From contig CP051228.1 in assembly GCA_017792345.1 (NCBI GenBank), positions 1,426,001 through 1,490,000 of the forward strand: a DNA stretch of 64,000 nt, in the 5' to 3' direction. The stretch comes from Mesoflavibacter sp. GTDB lineage: Bacteria > Pseudomonadota > Alphaproteobacteria > UBA8366 > Aestuariispiraceae. Below the pieces are notes generated by a model that saw nothing but the letters and a program-made list of their open reading frames with translations, made no database searches and had not been told where the DNA came from. Shown piece after piece: positions 34,317 to 45,543 of this stretch (positions are counted from its first letter, which is position 1; every line of letters begins with the position of its first letter). The position numbers and the translations under genes were made by a program.

Positions 34317-34778
34317 ATGACCCGTGTTGCGCGGCCGGCCCGCCCGGAAGACAGCGCCGAGATACTGCGGCTGATGATCGGATTGGCTGAGTTCGAGAAA
34401 AATATCGACGATTTCGCAGTGACCGAAGACGCGCTGCGGGAACGCGGCTTCGGCGAGAAGGCACAGTTCCGTGCCCTTGTGATCGACGCCGCGGACCGTC
34501 CCGGACTGGCCGGGATCGCAGTTCTGTACGAAATTTCCTTCACTTATACGCTGAAGCCCAATCTGGTCCTGAAGGAACTGTTCATAGACCCGCGCGACCG
34601 GGGCCGGGGCCACGGGTCGGTTCTGTTCACTGCCGCGACGGAGATCGCCAAGACCGGCGGCTATGGGGAGCTGATCTGGACCGTGATGAACGGCAACGAA
34701 CCGGCCGAACGCTTCTATCGCGGCATGGGTGGAGAGCCGGATGTGAAATGGAACAACTGGGTCTACCGTTTGCGCTGA
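34317..34778 (+). CDS. GNAT family N-acetyltransferase
   Basis: 153 residues. The acetyl-CoA site reads VLKELFIDPRDRGRGHGSVLF, with the Arg/Gly-x-x-Gly loop slightly altered (RGRGHGS), and the tail has NEPAERFYRGMGGEPDVKWNNW. The layout matches diamine/spermidine acetyltransferase-like GNATs (LAEFEKNIDDFAVTEDAL at the start is characteristic of SAT-like proteins). Given the polyamine-type transporter nearby, acetylation of a polyamine or amine is plausible but unproven. ATG 34317 was taken in preference to the in-frame GTG at 34314. Confidence 0.85.
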   Translation: MTRVARPARPEDSAEILRLMIGLAEFEKNIDDFAVTEDALRERGFGEKAQFRALVIDAADRPGLAGIAVLYEISFTYTLKPNLVLKELFIDPRDRGRGHGSVLFTAATEIAKTGGYGELIWTVMNGNEPAERFYRGMGGEPDVKWNNWVYRLR

Positions 34779-34785
34779 CGGCGGT

Positions 34786-35175
34786 TCAAAGCGTATCCAG
34801 CCAGGGATGCCGCCGGTCGGTATAGACGCTCTTGGTCGGTTGCGGGAAGGACGGGTCGGCAAAGGCGCCCACGGCGACGGCGACAAAGCCCGGTTTCGCG
34901 GCGGGATACCAGTAGACGGTGCCGCCGCATCGCGGACAGAAATGAAACGCGATATCGAACCCGCTATCCCCGCGCCGCAGAAACTCGGCGGAAACGCCGC
35001 CAGTTGAGACCGACGCGATGTCAAAGAAGGCGGCGATGCCAAAGGGGCTGCCGGTCCGGCGCTGACAGTCCAAACAATGGCACAGCGAGACCGAAACCGG
35101 TTCGCCGGTACAGCGCGCCGTCAATTGCCCGCAGGCACAGGCGGCCGTTCGAACCACCGTTGGACCGGCGGTCAA
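34786..35175 (-). CDS. GFA/CENP-V family protein (glutathione-dependent formaldehyde-activating enzyme-like)
   Basis: 129 residues if translation starts at TTG 35175; a GTG start at 35157 would give 123. The zinc-binding cysteines of the Mss4-like fold are present (ACACGQL, SLCHCLDCQRRTG, HFCPRCGGTVYW). Members include S-hydroxymethylglutathione synthase, but many are uncharacterised. The TTG is preferred because it overlaps the stop of a small lipoprotein gene (TTGA) and has an AGGAC-like site upstream. It is convergent with the GNAT gene. Confidence 0.75.
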   Translation of the reverse strand: MTAGPTVVRTAACACGQLTARCTGEPVSVSLCHCLDCQRRTGSPFGIAAFFDIASVSTGGVSAEFLRRGDSGFDIAFHFCPRCGGTVYWYPAAKPGFVAVAVGAFADPSFPQPTKSVYTDRRHPWLDTL

Positions 35176-35309
35176 TATCCGGCGTCCTGATTGGCCCCAA
35201 CCTCGCCTTCGACGGCCGGCTTCTCCTCGCCATCCTGCTTCTTGCAGGCAGCGATCAGGGCGGCGAGCGGCAACAAAGCGGCGAGACGCAGGGCGGTACG
35301 ACGGGTCAT
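35172..35309 (-). CDS. Small lipoprotein (45 residues)
   Basis: A short gene starting ATG at 35309. The translation begins MTRRTALRLAALLPLAALIA and continues with AC, giving a typical lipoprotein signal with lipobox IAAC and Cys22. The mature part is only 24 residues, lysine- and glutamate-rich (KKQDGEEKPAVEGEVG). Its TGA stop overlaps the TTG start of the GFA gene. No homologue is recognised; such tiny lipoproteins are often missed by gene finders. The clean signal peptide and the coupled overlap make it likely to be real. Confidence 0.6.
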   Translation of the reverse strand: MTRRTALRLAALLPLAALIAACKKQDGEEKPAVEGEVGANQDAGY

Positions 35310-35342
35310 GTTTCGGCTCCAGCTTGGATCGACGCCAGGATA

Positions 35343-36371
35343 TCACACCACGAGGCCGAACACCCAACCCGCGATCAGGGACCCGGTCAGAGCGATCGCG
35401 AGATAGAGTGCGAAAGCCTTGGTTCGCAACACCGGCAGGATGGCCATCGCGCCCCAAATGCTGACCACACCGCCGGACACCAGGAAGGCCATCGCCGCCC
35501 CCGGCGCCATCCCGTGATCCATCAATCCGCGGGTCAGGGGCAGCGCGGCATAGCCGTCCAGATAGGCCGGCGCCCCGACGAAAACGGCCAGCGGCACCGC
35601 CCACCAGACATCCTTGCCGACCAGCGGCGCCAAGGCATGCGGGTCCAGTAGGGCTTGCAGAACATGTTCGGCCGCGAAGGCAGGCGTCAGGCAGATCAGG
35701 ATTAGCCGGGTCGTGGCCAGGGCCTGGCGCAGGAAGACGGCGCGCCGTTCCGGATCGACCCAGGGCGCCGCCACGAAACGCGACGGTCCACAGCCGCAGG
35801 GTCGCTGGTCCTGCAAACCCCGGACGATGCCGTTTTCCCGCAGCGGATTTTGCACCCAGTCCCGCCCTACGATCAGGGCCGTGATACTGCCGCCCAGCAT
35901 GCCGATGCCGAAGGCGGCGACCGTCTTGCCGACCGCGAAATCCATCCCCAACGTCGCCGCCGTGGTCGCCAGCATCGCCGGGTCGGTCACGGGCGAGGAC
36001 AGCCAGAACGCCATGACCGGCGCCAGGGGTACGCCCGCGGATAGCAGGCCCACCATCAAGGGCAGGACGGTCACGCCGCAGACCGGGGTCACGGCCCCGA
36101 TGGCGGAGGCCACAAGAACCGTCTTGAGCGCATGGCCGTTGAAGACCGCCGCGACCCGGCCTCCGGCACCGCTGGACGTAACCCAGGCGGCGACCAGGAT
36201 CCCCGGCACCACGATCGGCGCCACCGTCAGCAGGCTGTGCAGTACAAAGGCGAGGGTTTCCAGAGCTGCCCCGGGATAGACCGCCGTGGCGACAGCCCCC
36301 GCAAAGCCCGCCGACAGCAGGATTACCCGGCCCGGCCTTACCGGACCCAACCAACCGATGCCTTGTCTCAT
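35343..36371 (-). CDS. Permease of the ArsP/DUF318 (SO_0444-like) family
   Basis: 342 residues with about eight membrane helices in two halves. Each half carries a repeated, conserved turn: GAVTPVCGVTVLPLMVGLL with SSPVTDPAM in the first and GAPAYLDGYAALPLTRGLM in the second. A cysteine-rich linker sits between them (QRPCGCGPSRF). The family includes putative arsenite, organoarsenical or heavy-metal efflux permeases. The Cys-Gly-Cys linker hints at metal binding. ATG 36371 has GAGG eight bases upstream. It is divergent from a LysR gene that probably controls it. Confidence 0.8.
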   Translation of the reverse strand: MRQGIGWLGPVRPGRVILLSAGFAGAVATAVYPGAALETLAFVLHSLLTVAPIVVPGILVAAWVTSSGAGGRVAAVFNGHALKTVLVASAIGAVTPVCGVTVLPLMVGLLSAGVPLAPVMAFWLSSPVTDPAMLATTAATLGMDFAVGKTVAAFGIGMLGGSITALIVGRDWVQNPLRENGIVRGLQDQRPCGCGPSRFVAAPWVDPERRAVFLRQALATTRLILICLTPAFAAEHVLQALLDPHALAPLVGKDVWWAVPLAVFVGAPAYLDGYAALPLTRGLMDHGMAPGAAMAFLVSGGVVSIWGAMAILPVLRTKAFALYLAIALTGSLIAGWVFGLVV

Positions 36372-36479
36372 ATCCCGTGCCTCATGCCGGTCTCCAGCGC
36401 CGTTCAGAATGACGATGGACGAAGTTTGCGGCACGGAATAGCATTTGAGAAACTTGTAATTCTTCTATGAGCTATTCGA

Positions 36480-37355
36480 ATGACTGATGGATTACCCACC
36501 CGTTCCCTGAACAGCGATGCCTTGCGCACATTTCTGGCCGTCGCGGATGCCGGCAGTTTCACCGGCGGCGCGGACCGGATCTTCCGGACCCAGTCGGCGA
36601 CCAGCCTGCAGATCAAGCAGCTCGAAACGCTTCTGGGCCGTCCGGTCTTCGAACGGCATGGAAGGGGCGTGCGCCTGTCACCGGCGGGCGAGCAGTTGGA
36701 GAAGGTGGCGCGGCAGGTCGTCGGCGATCTGGACCGGGCGATGAGGGCTTTCGCCGGTGCGGAGACGACAGGTCGATTGCGGGTCGGGCTTCCGGACGAA
36801 ATCCGCCACGGCCAGCTTTCCCGCGTTATCGCCGATTTCACCGCGGCCCATCCGGGAACGGAGATCGTCGTACAATGCGCGATGAGCAGCCGGTTCTCCT
36901 CGGCGCTGGAGAATGGCGAGCTGGATCTCGCCGTCTATGACGCCGAAACCGCCCCACCGGACGCCGAGATCCTGATGCAGGAAACGACCCATTGGGCCGC
37001 GTCCCGGCGCAACACCGCCTGGCGACGAGAACCCGTGCCCGTCGCCCTGTTCGACCGGGACTGCTGGTGGCGGAACGAGGCGCTGGAACATCTGGCCCGG
37101 CTGCGCCGCCCCTACCGCATCGTCTATTCCAGCGAAAGCTCCGAAGGCGTGATCGCCGCGCTGGACGCCGGAATCGCCGTCGGCATGCTGTCGCGCGGCA
37201 GCATCCATGACGGCCTGACCATCCTGGGCGCAGAAGACGGATTCCCGGAACCGCTGCCCAACACGACCCTGGTCCTGCGCCGCGCCCCGGCCCTGAAGGA
37301 CGACCCGGCCGCCGACGCCATGTCGGACGCCCTGCGATCGGCCTTCAGGCGATGA
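36480..37355 (+). CDS. LysR family transcriptional regulator
   Basis: 291 residues. The N-terminal helix-turn-helix is standard (LRTFLAVADAGSFTGGADRIF, QSATSLQIKQLETLLGRPVFER), and the effector domain starts near residue 92 (GRLRVGLPDEIRHGQLSRVI). It lies divergent from the ArsP-like permease gene, 108 bases away, the usual position for a LysR regulating its neighbour. The AT-rich stretch at about 36440-36470 is the probable shared promoter/operator region. The inducer is unknown. Confidence 0.9.
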   Translation: MTDGLPTRSLNSDALRTFLAVADAGSFTGGADRIFRTQSATSLQIKQLETLLGRPVFERHGRGVRLSPAGEQLEKVARQVVGDLDRAMRAFAGAETTGRLRVGLPDEIRHGQLSRVIADFTAAHPGTEIVVQCAMSSRFSSALENGELDLAVYDAETAPPDAEILMQETTHWAASRRNTAWRREPVPVALFDRDCWWRNEALEHLARLRRPYRIVYSSESSEGVIAALDAGIAVGMLSRGSIHDGLTILGAEDGFPEPLPNTTLVLRRAPALKDDPAADAMSDALRSAFRR

Positions 37356-37376
37356 TCACCAGACAGCCTCGGACCA

Positions 37377-38192
37377 CTAGCGTCTAGCACCAGACCAAAC
37401 GATCCGAATTCGAAAAATTAGATCGGAGAGGAAAAAACCAATTCCGAAGACAGCGACCAGACCGAGGAAAAAATGGAAACCCTCCTCCAGTAACGACGCG
37501 GGTACGCTGTTCTCACGGGGTGAACTCAATACGAACTGAAAAAATGTAAGAAGCAAAACCGCCCTAAGAAAGGCATTTTCCAAACCATGAGAAACGTAGA
37601 AAAGTTTTAACAGGAAGCTTCTTTGCACACCGGCAAGCATGACTGAAACAGGTGAATCCAGCATACGAGGGAGAGTGGGCAACAGAATTGCCGTACAGAA
37701 CGCCAGTGTATTCAGACCATGCGAGGACGAACGCAGATCGAATGCCTGAAGATAGAAACAATAGAAAACTAGGATTATTGCCACCCAAACTATGAACACT
37801 TTTAACGATGGCCACCGCACCCCATTATAAGCGATTTTGACACCGCCTTTCGAACGATAATCCAAAAGAAAGAACACACGGGTCCAGGACCATTTCGACA
37901 ACCGATCGAGGAAAAGCGGCTCGATACCTGCCTCCCGGATCATCTTAAGTTCCAACTCCGTGGGCTCCCGTGGCGAAGGAAACCATCGCGTTCCTAGCGC
38001 GACGACATCAATGAACCGACACAGAACCGCGCCGAGCAAACAGGCCAAGAACAGATCGTCCCCTTGTTTTGGGTCGTTGACGACTAGCTTTGACATGGCA
38101 GCGGCTACCAGCGCCAGAAAAGTCACAAAGAGTGGCCGCAGAACAAAACGTTCAAAGATTTCGAAAGCGCGTTTCAGTGCCCCCTGCTTCAC
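37377..38192 (-). CDS. Low-GC membrane protein of unknown function
   Basis: 271 residues with about six hydrophobic segments (FVLRPLFVTFLALVAAAM, FLACLLGAVLCRFIDVVAL, VFIVWVAIILVFYCFYLQAF, TLAFCTAILLPTLPRML, AVLLLTFFQFVL, HFFLGLVAVFGIGFFLSDLI). No family was recognised. Base composition is clearly lower in GC than the neighbouring genes, with A/T-ending codons frequent, which points to recent transfer. It lies between a LysR gene and acetoacetyl-CoA synthetase with no obvious operon partner. No mobile-element ends or direct repeats were seen around it. Confidence 0.6.
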   Translation of the reverse strand: MKQGALKRAFEIFERFVLRPLFVTFLALVAAAMSKLVVNDPKQGDDLFLACLLGAVLCRFIDVVALGTRWFPSPREPTELELKMIREAGIEPLFLDRLSKWSWTRVFFLLDYRSKGGVKIAYNGVRWPSLKVFIVWVAIILVFYCFYLQAFDLRSSSHGLNTLAFCTAILLPTLPRMLDSPVSVMLAGVQRSFLLKLFYVSHGLENAFLRAVLLLTFFQFVLSSPRENSVPASLLEEGFHFFLGLVAVFGIGFFLSDLIFRIRIVWSGARR

Positions 38193-38247
38193 GTTTCAAG
38201 CCCGCGCTAGCTTGTCAGGCCAGTCCACAGCCGGTTGTGCGGAGAGA

Positions 38248-40200
<1,953 letters not shown>

Positions 40201-40389
40201 CCCCCTCGACTCCTTCTCAAAATCTGGCTCGGTATAGCGTTCTGACGGTCTGTGCGGTTCCGGCACAATGGTCGTGCCACGCCCCCGCCTTGTTCTTTAT
40301 GGCGTAAGGGGATAGCACGGAGGAATAGGAAGGCCAAGGCGGCGCGAAGCCCCGATCCGACGCCTTCTCTCACAAGCTCAAAGCCCCGG

Positions 40390-41358
40390 ATGAGCCCGCC
40401 CGTTACCGAAGTCGACGTTCCCGCCGCGAAACACGCCCCGCCCCGGGCGCCGGTCCCGGCAAAGCCAAACAATCCGATGCTGGGCGCGGCGCTGATGACC
40501 CTGGCCGCCGCCCTGTTCGCCGGGCTGAACGGTCTGGTCAAATATGCGTCCAATCTGGGCCTGGATCCGCTGCAGATCTCCTTCCTGCGCTCGATCTTCG
40601 CGGCCGGCGCGATGATGCCGTTCCTGATCCGGCCGATCCTGGCCAACGGGTTTGCCTATCTGAAACCCGTGCGGCCCGGCCTGATGCTGTTCCGGGGCCT
40701 GTCGGCCAGCATCGGCGTCATGCTGTGGATGACGGCCGTCACCATGCTGCCGCTGGCGGAAGTCACCGCGATCAGCTTCACCGCGCCGCTTTTCGCGACC
40801 ATCGGCAGCGCCTTGCTGCTGGGCGAAATTGTCCGCGCCCGCCGTTGGTCGGCCATCGCCATCGGTTTCGTCGGCGTGCTGATCATCCTGCGGCCCGGCA
40901 TGATCCCGCTGGAGACCGGGGTCTTCTGGGCCATCGGGGCGGCCGGGGGGATGGCTGTCGCCGCCCTGGTGATCAAGCTGCTAACCCGCACGGAACCGGC
41001 GGACCGCATTGTCTTCTGGACCAATGTCATCCTGACATTCGGCACTTTGGGCCCGGCACTGTGGGTCTGGCAGCCGATGACGATGGAGATGTGGCTGGTC
41101 GGCATCGCCATGGGCGCGGTCGGCGCCATCAGCCATATCTTCTTGACCAATGCCTTCGCCGTCGCGGATGCGTCGATCGTCCTGCCCTTCGACTATACCC
41201 GCCTGCCCTTCGTCGCGGTGGTCGGGTTCTTCGCCTTCGGGGAGACGTCCGACCTGGTCACATGGCTGGGCGCAGGGCTGATCGCGGCCTCCGCCTTCTA
41301 TGTCGCCCGACGGGAACAGCTGATCGCCAAGAAGGCTCAGAGCGCGGCGCGCACCTGA
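40390..41358 (+). CDS. EamA/DMT superfamily transporter
   Basis: 322 residues with ten predicted membrane helices in two EamA repeats. The first opens MLGAALMTLAAALFAGLNGL and the second GVFWAIGAAGGMAVAALVIK. About 30 cytoplasmic proline-rich residues precede them. These proteins usually export metabolites or amino-acid derivatives; the substrate is unknown. The ATG has no clear ribosome site. Its last 22 bases overlap the end of the convergent BKACE gene. Confidence 0.88.
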   Translation: MSPPVTEVDVPAAKHAPPRAPVPAKPNNPMLGAALMTLAAALFAGLNGLVKYASNLGLDPLQISFLRSIFAAGAMMPFLIRPILANGFAYLKPVRPGLMLFRGLSASIGVMLWMTAVTMLPLAEVTAISFTAPLFATIGSALLLGEIVRARRWSAIAIGFVGVLIILRPGMIPLETGVFWAIGAAGGMAVAALVIKLLTRTEPADRIVFWTNVILTFGTLGPALWVWQPMTMEMWLVGIAMGAVGAISHIFLTNAFAVADASIVLPFDYTRLPFVAVVGFFAFGETSDLVTWLGAGLIAASAFYVARREQLIAKKAQSAART

Positions 41359-42206
41359 TCCGGCGTCGCCGGTGTCCCGCCCGCCGCCTCGATCCGCCGG
41401 ACGGCGTCCGTCACCCAATCCAGATTGGACCGGGCCGATCCCCAAGGCGCATCCTCCAGCCCGACCCGGACATGCCCGCCCGACACGACCGCCGGTTCGA
41501 TCAGCGGCGTGATATCGACCCGCAGCCCCGCCACCATCCACGTCGCGCCCGGTGCGGCCTCGTCCAGCAGCCGCCGGTGGGCCGCCAGGGCCCAATCTTG
41601 CGGCGGGAAGCCGAAGGCAAAACCCTCCGAGAACATGAAGCGGTAGATCGGCCGCGGGCAGTTCGGTACGGCGGCATGAAGCGCCGCGCCCAGACGGATG
41701 AAGCCGGGTTCATAGATCGCATAGCCGGGATGGAAGCCATGTTCCGCCGCCAGTTCCAGACCGGCGCGGATATGGTCGCCCGGATTGGCATAGAGAAACC
41801 CGGTCTCGCCTGCCTCGATGCGGTCGAACCCGGCGATCTGAACCGATCCCGGATCGACGACGGCACAATCGATCAATCCGCGCTTCGCCAGTTCCGCAGT
41901 GTGGGAAAAGCGCTGCGCGCCCGTCATGGCGTTGGGATCGCCCATCGCGCCCGGGAAGGGGATCGTCGGATAGACCAGCGCATCGCAGCGCGCACGGATG
42001 CCTTCGATGATCCGGGCATAGGTCTGCCAATCGTCGCGCTGACGCCCGGTCGCCTCGTCGAAGGCATGGACATGGATGATCGCCGCCCCTGCCTCGGCGC
42101 AGGCGACGCCCTCCGCGACGATCTCGTCCACGGCGATCGGAATGCCGGGCTGGATATCCCGCGTCCAGGGACCGTTCAGCGCCGCTTCCAGCCAGACCGC
42201 GCCCAT
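41337..42206 (-). CDS. 3-keto-5-aminohexanoate cleavage (BKACE) family protein
   Basis: 289 residues. A TIM-barrel enzyme of the BKACE family: the zinc ligands are in IIHVHAFDE near residue 45, and VSGGHVRVGLEDAPWG near residue 245 holds further conserved residues. Family members condense a beta-keto acid with acetyl-CoA to give acetoacetate and a CoA ester. The sequence is shorter in some loops than Kce proteins of lysine fermentation, so the exact keto acid is uncertain. Production of acetoacetate would fit the nearby acetoacetyl-CoA synthetase, but the two are not in one operon. Confidence 0.85.
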   Translation of the reverse strand: MGAVWLEAALNGPWTRDIQPGIPIAVDEIVAEGVACAEAGAAIIHVHAFDEATGRQRDDWQTYARIIEGIRARCDALVYPTIPFPGAMGDPNAMTGAQRFSHTAELAKRGLIDCAVVDPGSVQIAGFDRIEAGETGFLYANPGDHIRAGLELAAEHGFHPGYAIYEPGFIRLGAALHAAVPNCPRPIYRFMFSEGFAFGFPPQDWALAAHRRLLDEAAPGATWMVAGLRVDITPLIEPAVVSGGHVRVGLEDAPWGSARSNLDWVTDAVRRIEAAGGTPATPDQVRAAL

Positions 42207-42215
42207 GCGTCGATC

Positions 42216-42692
42216 TCAGACCGCGATCGCGCCGTATCCGGCGGCCAGGGTCAGGATCAGCGCTGTCAGGACGCCGATGGTCAGGAGCTTGCGCAGCCTG
42301 CCGTACCAGGCCGGGAACATGCCGACGGCCACCGCCTTACGATCGACCAGGAAGGCCAGCGCGAAGGCAACCGCGAACCCGCCCAGAATGACCTTTGCAT
42401 CGGGCAGAAGCAGCAGCGCCCAGCCCAACGTGGCCGGCGTCACCGACCAGATCAGCCGCGCCCAATTCGGCGTGCAGGCATCCCCGGCCAACGCGCGCCC
42501 CCAATGCACCCCGCCCAGAAAGGACAGGATCACGGCGGCATAGCCGAATTGCATGATCAACGCGTTGTGGATCAGGGACGGGTCGCCGCTCCACAGGCCG
42601 AGCGCCGGGGCGAAGAAGGGGATCAGCCCCGCCAGCCCCAGAATCAAGGCCGGTTTCGGGATATCGCGCTTGGAGTCCGTCGCCCCGGCCAT
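42216..42692 (-). CDS. DUF3429 family membrane protein
   Basis: 158 residues with about five membrane helices. The start ATG at 42692 overlaps the polA stop (TGATG); a TTG three bases earlier is also in frame. The family signature is readable: ALILGLAGLIPFFAPALGLW, FGYAAVILSFLGGVHWGRAL, WARLIWSVTPATLGWALLLL. DUF3429 proteins (human TMEM69-like) have no known function. Translational coupling to polA is clear from the overlap. Confidence 0.85.
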   Translation of the reverse strand: MAGATDSKRDIPKPALILGLAGLIPFFAPALGLWSGDPSLIHNALIMQFGYAAVILSFLGGVHWGRALAGDACTPNWARLIWSVTPATLGWALLLLPDAKVILGGFAVAFALAFLVDRKAVAVGMFPAWYGRLRKLLTIGVLTALILTLAAGYGAIAV

Positions 42693-45460
42693 CAATGCGC
42701 CTCCGCCCAGCTCTTGCCGGTTCCGGCCTCGACGACCAGCGGGACGGCGAGGTCGAGGATCGGCAACGCGGCGCCTTCCATGACATCCTTCACGCAGGCG
42801 ATGACCGCCTCCGCCTTATCCTCCGGCGCTTCGAAGACCAATTCGTCATGGACCTGAAGCAGCAGTTTCGCGTCTTCGGTCAGGCCGGCGTTTTCCAGCG
42901 CTTTCGGAATCCGGATCATGGCGCGCTTGATGATGTCGGCGGCGCTGCCCTGAATGGGCGCGTTGATCGCCTGACGGTCGGCATAGTTCCGGCGCATCGG
43001 GTTCTTGTCGTTGATCGTCGGGATGTGAATGCGCCGGCCGAACAGCGTCTCCACGCGACCATGCTTGCGGCAATAGTCGACGGTTTCGTCCATGAACTGG
43101 CGGATGCCGGGGAAGCGTTCGAAATAGCGGTTGATGAAGTCCTGGGCCTCGCCGCGCGCCACCCCGATCTGGTTCGCCAGACCGAAGGCCGAGATGCCGT
43201 AGATGATGCCGAAATTGATCGCCTTGGCCTTGCGGCGGATATCCGACGTCATGTCGGCCAGCGGCACGCCGAAGACTTCCGACGCGGTCGCGGCGTGAAT
43301 GTCCTGTCCGTCTCGGAATGCCTGGATCAGCGGCTTGATGTCCGCCACATGGGCGACGAGGCGCAGTTCGATCTGGGAATAATCCAGCGAGATCAGGGTC
43401 GATCCTTCCGGCGCGACGAAGGCCTGGCGGATCTTGCGGCCTTCCTCCGTCCGGATCGGGATGTTCTGCAGGTTCGGATCGGTCGAGCTCAACCGCCCGG
43501 TCTGCGCGCCCGTCATCATATAGGAGGTGTGAATGCGCTTCGTTTCCGGATGAATTTCTTCGGGCAGGGAATCCGTATAGGTGCTCTTCAGTTTCGACAG
43601 CATGCGCCAATCGAGAATTTTGGCGACGATGGGATGGGCGTCGCGCAACGGTTCAAGCACGTCCGAATTGGTCGAATAGGCGCCGGTCTTGGTCTTCTTG
43701 CCGCCCTGCAACCCCATCTCGTCGAACAGGATTTCGCCCAATTGCTTCGGCGACCCGACATTGAAGTCGCGCCCGGCATCCTTCTTGATCCCGTCCTCCA
43801 GTTCCATCATCCGCTTGCCGAAATCGCTCGACATCTGGCGCAGGACCGTCGGGTCGACCTGAATGCCCCGGCGCTCCATCGCGGAGAGAACCGGCACCAG
43901 CGGCCGTTCGATGGTCTCATAGACCGTTGTCAGCTTTTCTTCCAACAGGCGCGGCTTCAGGATCTGCCACAGGCGCAGGGTGACATCCGCGTCCTCGGCG
44001 GCGTAATCCCGCGCCTTGTCCAGCGGCACTTCGGCGAAGCTGATCTGCGACTTGCCCTTGCCCGTGACCTCGGAATAGGCGATCGGCTTGTGGCCCAGAT
44101 GCAGTTCCGACAATTCGTCCATGCCATGGCCGTGCATGCCGCCTTCCAGCACGAAGCTGATCAGCATCGTGTCGTCGATGGGGCCGACCTGGACGCCTTC
44201 ATTGGCGAAGATCACGGCGTCGTATTTGATGTTCTGGCCGACCTTCAGGACGCCCGGATCCTCCAGCATCGGTTTCAGGATTTTCAACGCCTCGGCCTTG
44301 GCGATCTGTTTCGGCGGCTCCGCCCCGCCGCCAAGAAGATCGCCGCCGCCCGATCCCGGCGCGACATGGGCAACGGGGATGTAGCATGCCTTGCCTGCCT
44401 CGACAGACAGGGAAATTCCGACCAGTTCGGCACGCATCTGGTTCAGCGAGGTCGTTTCGGTATCGACGGCGACAACGCCCGCTTTCTCCGCCCGCGCGAC
44501 CCAGGCCTTCAGCGTGTCCACATCCTGGACCAGCTCGTATTCCGCATCCGCCGGGGCCGGCACGTCGGCCGCCTTGTCCGCCGCACCGCCGGTTTCCGTC
44601 CCGTCGCCGACACGGGCGATCAGGCGTTTGAAATTGTTCGCCTGAAGGAAGGTCATCAGGCGGTCCTTGTCGAGATCGCGCCGCTTCAGCTCGGTCAGCG
44701 GCGTCGTCACTTCGACATCGTTCTTCAGCCGCACCAATTGGCGCGAGATCCGGGCCAGTTCGGCATGTTCGATCAGGCTTTCCCGGCGCTTCGGCTGTTT
44801 GATTTCCTCCGCCCGGGACAGAAGCGTATCCAGGTCGCCATATTCGTTGATCAATTGCGCCGCGGTTTTGATGCCGATACCCGGCACTCCCGGCACGTTA
44901 TCGGTCGAATCCCCGGCCAGGGCCTGAACATCGACCACGCGATCGGGTCCGACACCGAATTTCTCCACCACCTGGTCGTGCTTGATCGCGATATTCTTCA
45001 TCGGGTCCCACATGGACACCCGGTCGTCGACCAGCTGCATCAGATCCTTGTCGGAGGACACGACCGTCACTTCCGCGCCCAGCTTCTTCGCCTGTTCGGC
45101 ATAGGTCGCGATCAGATCGTCCGCCTCGAACCCTTCCATCTGCAGACAGGGCAGGTTCAGTGCGTCCACTGCCTCATGGATCAGCGGAAATTGGGGGACC
45201 AGCTCTTCCGGTGCGTCGGGGCGATGGCCCTTATAGTCGGGATAGATGTCGTTCCGGAAATTCTGCCGCTTGGCGTCGAAGATCACCGCGACATAGTCGG
45301 CGTCCGTCTGTTCGATCAGGTTCAACAGCATGCTGGTCACACCGAACACCGCATTCGTCGGGGTGCCATCCGCGCGGTTCATCGGCGGCAGGGCGAAGAA
45401 CGCCCGGAAAATATAGCCGGAACCGTCGACGAGATAGAGATGCTTGGGTGTTTCGGACAT
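42692..45460 (-). CDS. polA: DNA polymerase I
   Basis: 922 residues from ATG 45460 (MSETPKHLYLVDGSGYIF). All three domains appear intact: the 5'-nuclease (residues 1-290, with VSSDKDLMQLVDD, ALAGDSTDNVPGVPGIG), the 3'-5' proofreading exonuclease (Asp and Glu in VVAVDTETTSLN, about 350-550), and the polymerase (TGRLSSTDPNLQNIPIR, LISLDYSQIELRLVAH, AKAINFGIIYGISAFGLA, LLLQVHDELVFEAP). It fills gaps after Okazaki primer removal and in excision repair. It is divergent from hsp20 and coupled to DUF3429. Confidence 0.97.
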   Translation of the reverse strand: MSETPKHLYLVDGSGYIFRAFFALPPMNRADGTPTNAVFGVTSMLLNLIEQTDADYVAVIFDAKRQNFRNDIYPDYKGHRPDAPEELVPQFPLIHEAVDALNLPCLQMEGFEADDLIATYAEQAKKLGAEVTVVSSDKDLMQLVDDRVSMWDPMKNIAIKHDQVVEKFGVGPDRVVDVQALAGDSTDNVPGVPGIGIKTAAQLINEYGDLDTLLSRAEEIKQPKRRESLIEHAELARISRQLVRLKNDVEVTTPLTELKRRDLDKDRLMTFLQANNFKRLIARVGDGTETGGAADKAADVPAPADAEYELVQDVDTLKAWVARAEKAGVVAVDTETTSLNQMRAELVGISLSVEAGKACYIPVAHVAPGSGGGDLLGGGAEPPKQIAKAEALKILKPMLEDPGVLKVGQNIKYDAVIFANEGVQVGPIDDTMLISFVLEGGMHGHGMDELSELHLGHKPIAYSEVTGKGKSQISFAEVPLDKARDYAAEDADVTLRLWQILKPRLLEEKLTTVYETIERPLVPVLSAMERRGIQVDPTVLRQMSSDFGKRMMELEDGIKKDAGRDFNVGSPKQLGEILFDEMGLQGGKKTKTGAYSTNSDVLEPLRDAHPIVAKILDWRMLSKLKSTYTDSLPEEIHPETKRIHTSYMMTGAQTGRLSSTDPNLQNIPIRTEEGRKIRQAFVAPEGSTLISLDYSQIELRLVAHVADIKPLIQAFRDGQDIHAATASEVFGVPLADMTSDIRRKAKAINFGIIYGISAFGLANQIGVARGEAQDFINRYFERFPGIRQFMDETVDYCRKHGRVETLFGRRIHIPTINDKNPMRRNYADRQAINAPIQGSAADIIKRAMIRIPKALENAGLTEDAKLLLQVHDELVFEAPEDKAEAVIACVKDVMEGAALPILDLAVPLVVEAGTGKSWAEAH

Positions 45461-45543
45461 GCGGATCGGACCCTCGAACGGAATGGCGTGACGCGGTGGC
45501 CGCAGTATGCCCGCGCCGGTCGGATCGGGAAACACCGCAGCCG

